Below are positions 40,168 through 41,831 of a DNA stretch of 41,831 nucleotides, piece by piece (the stretch's first letter is position 1; each line of letters opens with the position of its first letter). The translations under genes and the position numbers were made by a program. This DNA comes from Alphaproteobacteria bacterium. Its GTDB lineage: Bacteria > Pseudomonadota > Alphaproteobacteria > Caulobacterales > Maricaulaceae. The stretch spans positions 1 through 41,831 of the forward strand of contig JANSXV010000010.1 of assembly GCA_024742735.1 (NCBI GenBank), in the 5' to 3' direction. The notes under the pieces are model-generated. The model did not search any database. It saw only the letters and a program-made list of their open reading frames with translations, and had not been told where the DNA came from.

Positions 40168-41001
40168 ATGACGACCTACACCCCCCCTAAAGTGTGGACC
40201 TGGGATACGGAAAGCGGCGGCAAGTTCGCCAGCATCAACCGGCCGATCTCCGGCGCCACCCATGACAAGGCGCTGCCGGAAGGCGAGCACAAGTTCCAGC
40301 TCTACTCCCTGGCTACGCCCAACGGGGTGAAGGCGACGGTCATGTTCGAAGAGCTTCTGGAGCTGGGCCATGCCGCCGAGTACGACGCCTGGCTGATCAA
40401 TATCGGCGAGGGCGACCAGTTCGGCTCCGGTTTCGTGGAGATCAATCCGAACTCCAAGATCCCGGCCCTGCTGGACAGGACCGGGCCAGAGCCGGTGCGT
40501 GTGTTTGAATCGGCCTCGATCCTTATGCACCTGGCCGAGAAGTTCGGCGCCTTTCTGCCCGCCAGCGGCCCAGAGCGCACGGAGGTGATCAATTGGCTCA
40601 TGTGGCAGATGGGATCGGCGCCCTATCTCGGCGGCGGGTTCGGTCACTTCTACGCCTATGCACCGGAGAAATTCGAATACCCGATCAATCGCTTCGCCAT
40701 GGAGGTGAAGCGCCAGCTCCACGTGCTGGAGACCACGCTGGCCGACCGGCCGTACATCGCGGGCGACGATTACACCATCGCCGACATGGCTATCTGGCCC
40801 TGGTATGGCGCACTGGCCATGGGCCTGCTCTATGACAGCGCGGAATTCCTGTCGGTGCACGAATACAAGGCCGTGCGCGCCTGGGCGGAGAAGATCGCCG
40901 AACGGCCGGCCGCGCAACGCGGCCGGCGTGTGAACCGGGTGTGGGGCGAGGAGACGAGCCAGCTGCGCGAGCGGCACGGGCCGCAGGATTTTGAGCGGTA
41001 G
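40168..41001 (+). CDS. yghU: Glutathione-dependent disulfide-bond oxidoreductase (YghU-type GST)
   Basis: A 277-residue GST of the YghU/nu class, which binds two glutathiones and reduces organic peroxides and disulfides. The long N-terminal extension (YTPPKVWTWDTESGGKFASINRPISGATHDKALPEGEHKFQLYSLATPNGVKATVMFEE is typical in outline) leads to the cis-Pro loop VEINPNSKIPALLD, FESASILMHLAEKF, and helices with MWQMGSAPYLGGGFGHFY and DYTIADMAIWPWYG. Length agrees with E. coli YghU (288). It lies 87 bp after the flavoprotein gene and ends just before the terminator shared with the rRNA operon. Confidence 0.94.
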   Translation: MTTYTPPKVWTWDTESGGKFASINRPISGATHDKALPEGEHKFQLYSLATPNGVKATVMFEELLELGHAAEYDAWLINIGEGDQFGSGFVEINPNSKIPALLDRTGPEPVRVFESASILMHLAEKFGAFLPASGPERTEVINWLMWQMGSAPYLGGGFGHFYAYAPEKFEYPINRFAMEVKRQLHVLETTLADRPYIAGDDYTIADMAIWPWYGALAMGLLYDSAEFLSVHEYKAVRAWAEKIAERPAAQRGRRVNRVWGEETSQLRERHGPQDFER

Positions 41002-41029
41002 ACGCAGCGCTTGAACGCAAAGCAGAAAA

Positions 41030-41058
41030 AAGCCCCCGGCCAGATGGCGCGGGGGCTT
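41030..41058 (-). terminator. Terminator of the rRNA operon / initiator tRNA (shared with yghU)
   Basis: AGCCCCC (41031-41037) pairs with GGGGGCT (41051-41057). On the minus strand the hairpin is followed by TTTTTT (from 41031 down to 41025), the canonical intrinsic form, 6 bp after the tRNA 3' end. On the plus strand it is followed by CTTCTCCTT, a poorer terminator for yghU. Confidence 0.85.
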
Positions 41059-41063
41059 CTCCT

Positions 41064-41140
<77 letters not shown>

Positions 41141-41177
41141 TCAAACTGACGATATGGCCAACGTCCAGAGACGACAA

Positions 41178-41199
41178 AGCCCCGGCCGAAACCGGGGCT
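41178..41199 (-). terminator. Hairpin between 5S rRNA and initiator tRNA
   Basis: AGCCCCGG (41178-41185), loop CCGAAA, CCGGGGCT (41192-41199), followed on the minus strand by TTTGTC. It has a strong 8-bp stem but only three U, so it may be an inefficient terminator or an RNase processing structure that separates 5S from the tRNA. Confidence 0.5.
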
Positions 41200-41244
41200 G
41201 GCCAAACCTTGACGATGAACGGAGGACGTGTGTCGTACGTGCGG

Positions 41245-41360
41245 AGCGGGCGGCGACCTACTCTCCCATGCCTTAAGACATAGTACCATCGGCGCTGAGG
41301 GGCTTAACGGCCGTGTTCGGGATGGGAACGGGTGCGGAACCCTCGCTAAAACCACCCGCT
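41245..41360 (-). rRNA. rrf: 5S ribosomal RNA
   Basis: The minus strand reads AGCGGGTGGTTTTAGCGAGG, then the conserved CCCATCCCGAACACGG and GTTAAGCCCCTCAGCGCC, GATGGTACTATGTCTTAAGG and GGGAGAGTAGGTCGCCGCCC. The ends pair as GCGGGTGG/CCGCCCGC (helix I). Exact mature ends are approximate by a few bases. It lies between the 23S 3' end and the initiator tRNA, in standard rRNA operon order. Confidence 0.97.
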
Positions 41361-41451
41361 CGGCGCGTGCGACACATAATTCGTAGAGACATTCTGACTT
41401 AAGGGGCTCGATTGCGCAGGGGGCGAAGCGATCGCCGCCCATGAGCATCGT

Positions 41452-41831
<380 letters not shown>

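Noticed and set aside
41361-41451. Possible tRNA or ORF in the 23S-5S spacer
   Set aside because: No cloverleaf or coding frame is visible; it is an ordinary ~90-nt spacer.

Overview
The window looks like a chromosomal segment of a GC-rich alphaproteobacterium. A member of the Maricaulales/Hyphomonadaceae group (Oceanicaulis, Glycocaulis or Maricaulis-like) is the best guess. The grounds are the high GC content, split glyQ/glyS, paired PPDK and ATP-type PEP carboxykinase, a nadA-nadB-nadC cluster beside a COG4111-type (NadQ) regulator, an initiator tRNA at the end of the rRNA operon, and dispersed GC-rich palindromic repeats of the kind that leave 'PTPALPSRGG / SPSPSGEGRGG' peptides when translated. 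The genus is inference; 16S is outside the window.

Layout, left half. The left edge holds the last ~130 bp of an IS481-like element inserted into the 3' end of a glutathione S-transferase gene, downstream of an AbgT-family transporter. Divergent from these run an ATP-dependent DNA ligase, an MscS channel, a small membrane protein, a receiver-domain protein and two tandem hot-dog thioesterases. From 7.7 to 13 kb lies a glycyl-tRNA synthetase locus in which four unrelated genes (two unknowns, a GST, a twin-CDGSH Fe-S protein) sit between glyQ and glyS. glyS is inflated to 855 codons by in-frame inserts, two of them dispersed repeats. PPDK follows, then a SleB-type wall hydrolase overlapping a TetR gene, a perfect 22-bp palindrome, and an S41-type lipoprotein.

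From 18.9 to 25.3 kb the minus strand carries the de novo NAD pathway: an HD phosphohydrolase, the NadQ-like regulator, nadA, a lineage-specific ORF, nadB and nadC. Two inverted-repeat operator candidates precede nadA. The ORF between nadA and nadB starts with a 63-bp diverged copy of the nadB 5' end.

Right half. A universal stress protein, a small conserved unknown and an M28 aminopeptidase precede a compact FkbM methyltransferase, MBOAT O-acyltransferase and SGNH-like operon, convergent with a 2OG-Fe(II) oxygenase. This is a candidate glycan or polysaccharide modification module. Then come pirin, pckA (strong intrinsic terminator), a DEAD-box helicase with a ~200-nt leader, an HxlR regulator co-transcribed with a nitronate monooxygenase behind an operator-like repeat, a cNMP-domain/thioredoxin-reductase-like fusion lacking the redox CxxC, and a YghU-type GST. 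The right edge is the 3' end of an rRNA operon on the minus strand: 23S (partial), 5S, initiator tRNA and terminator.

The most unusual features are the nadB-headed chimeric ORF with its candidate NadQ regulation, the multiply invaded glyS gene, and the FkbM/MBOAT/SGNH cluster.
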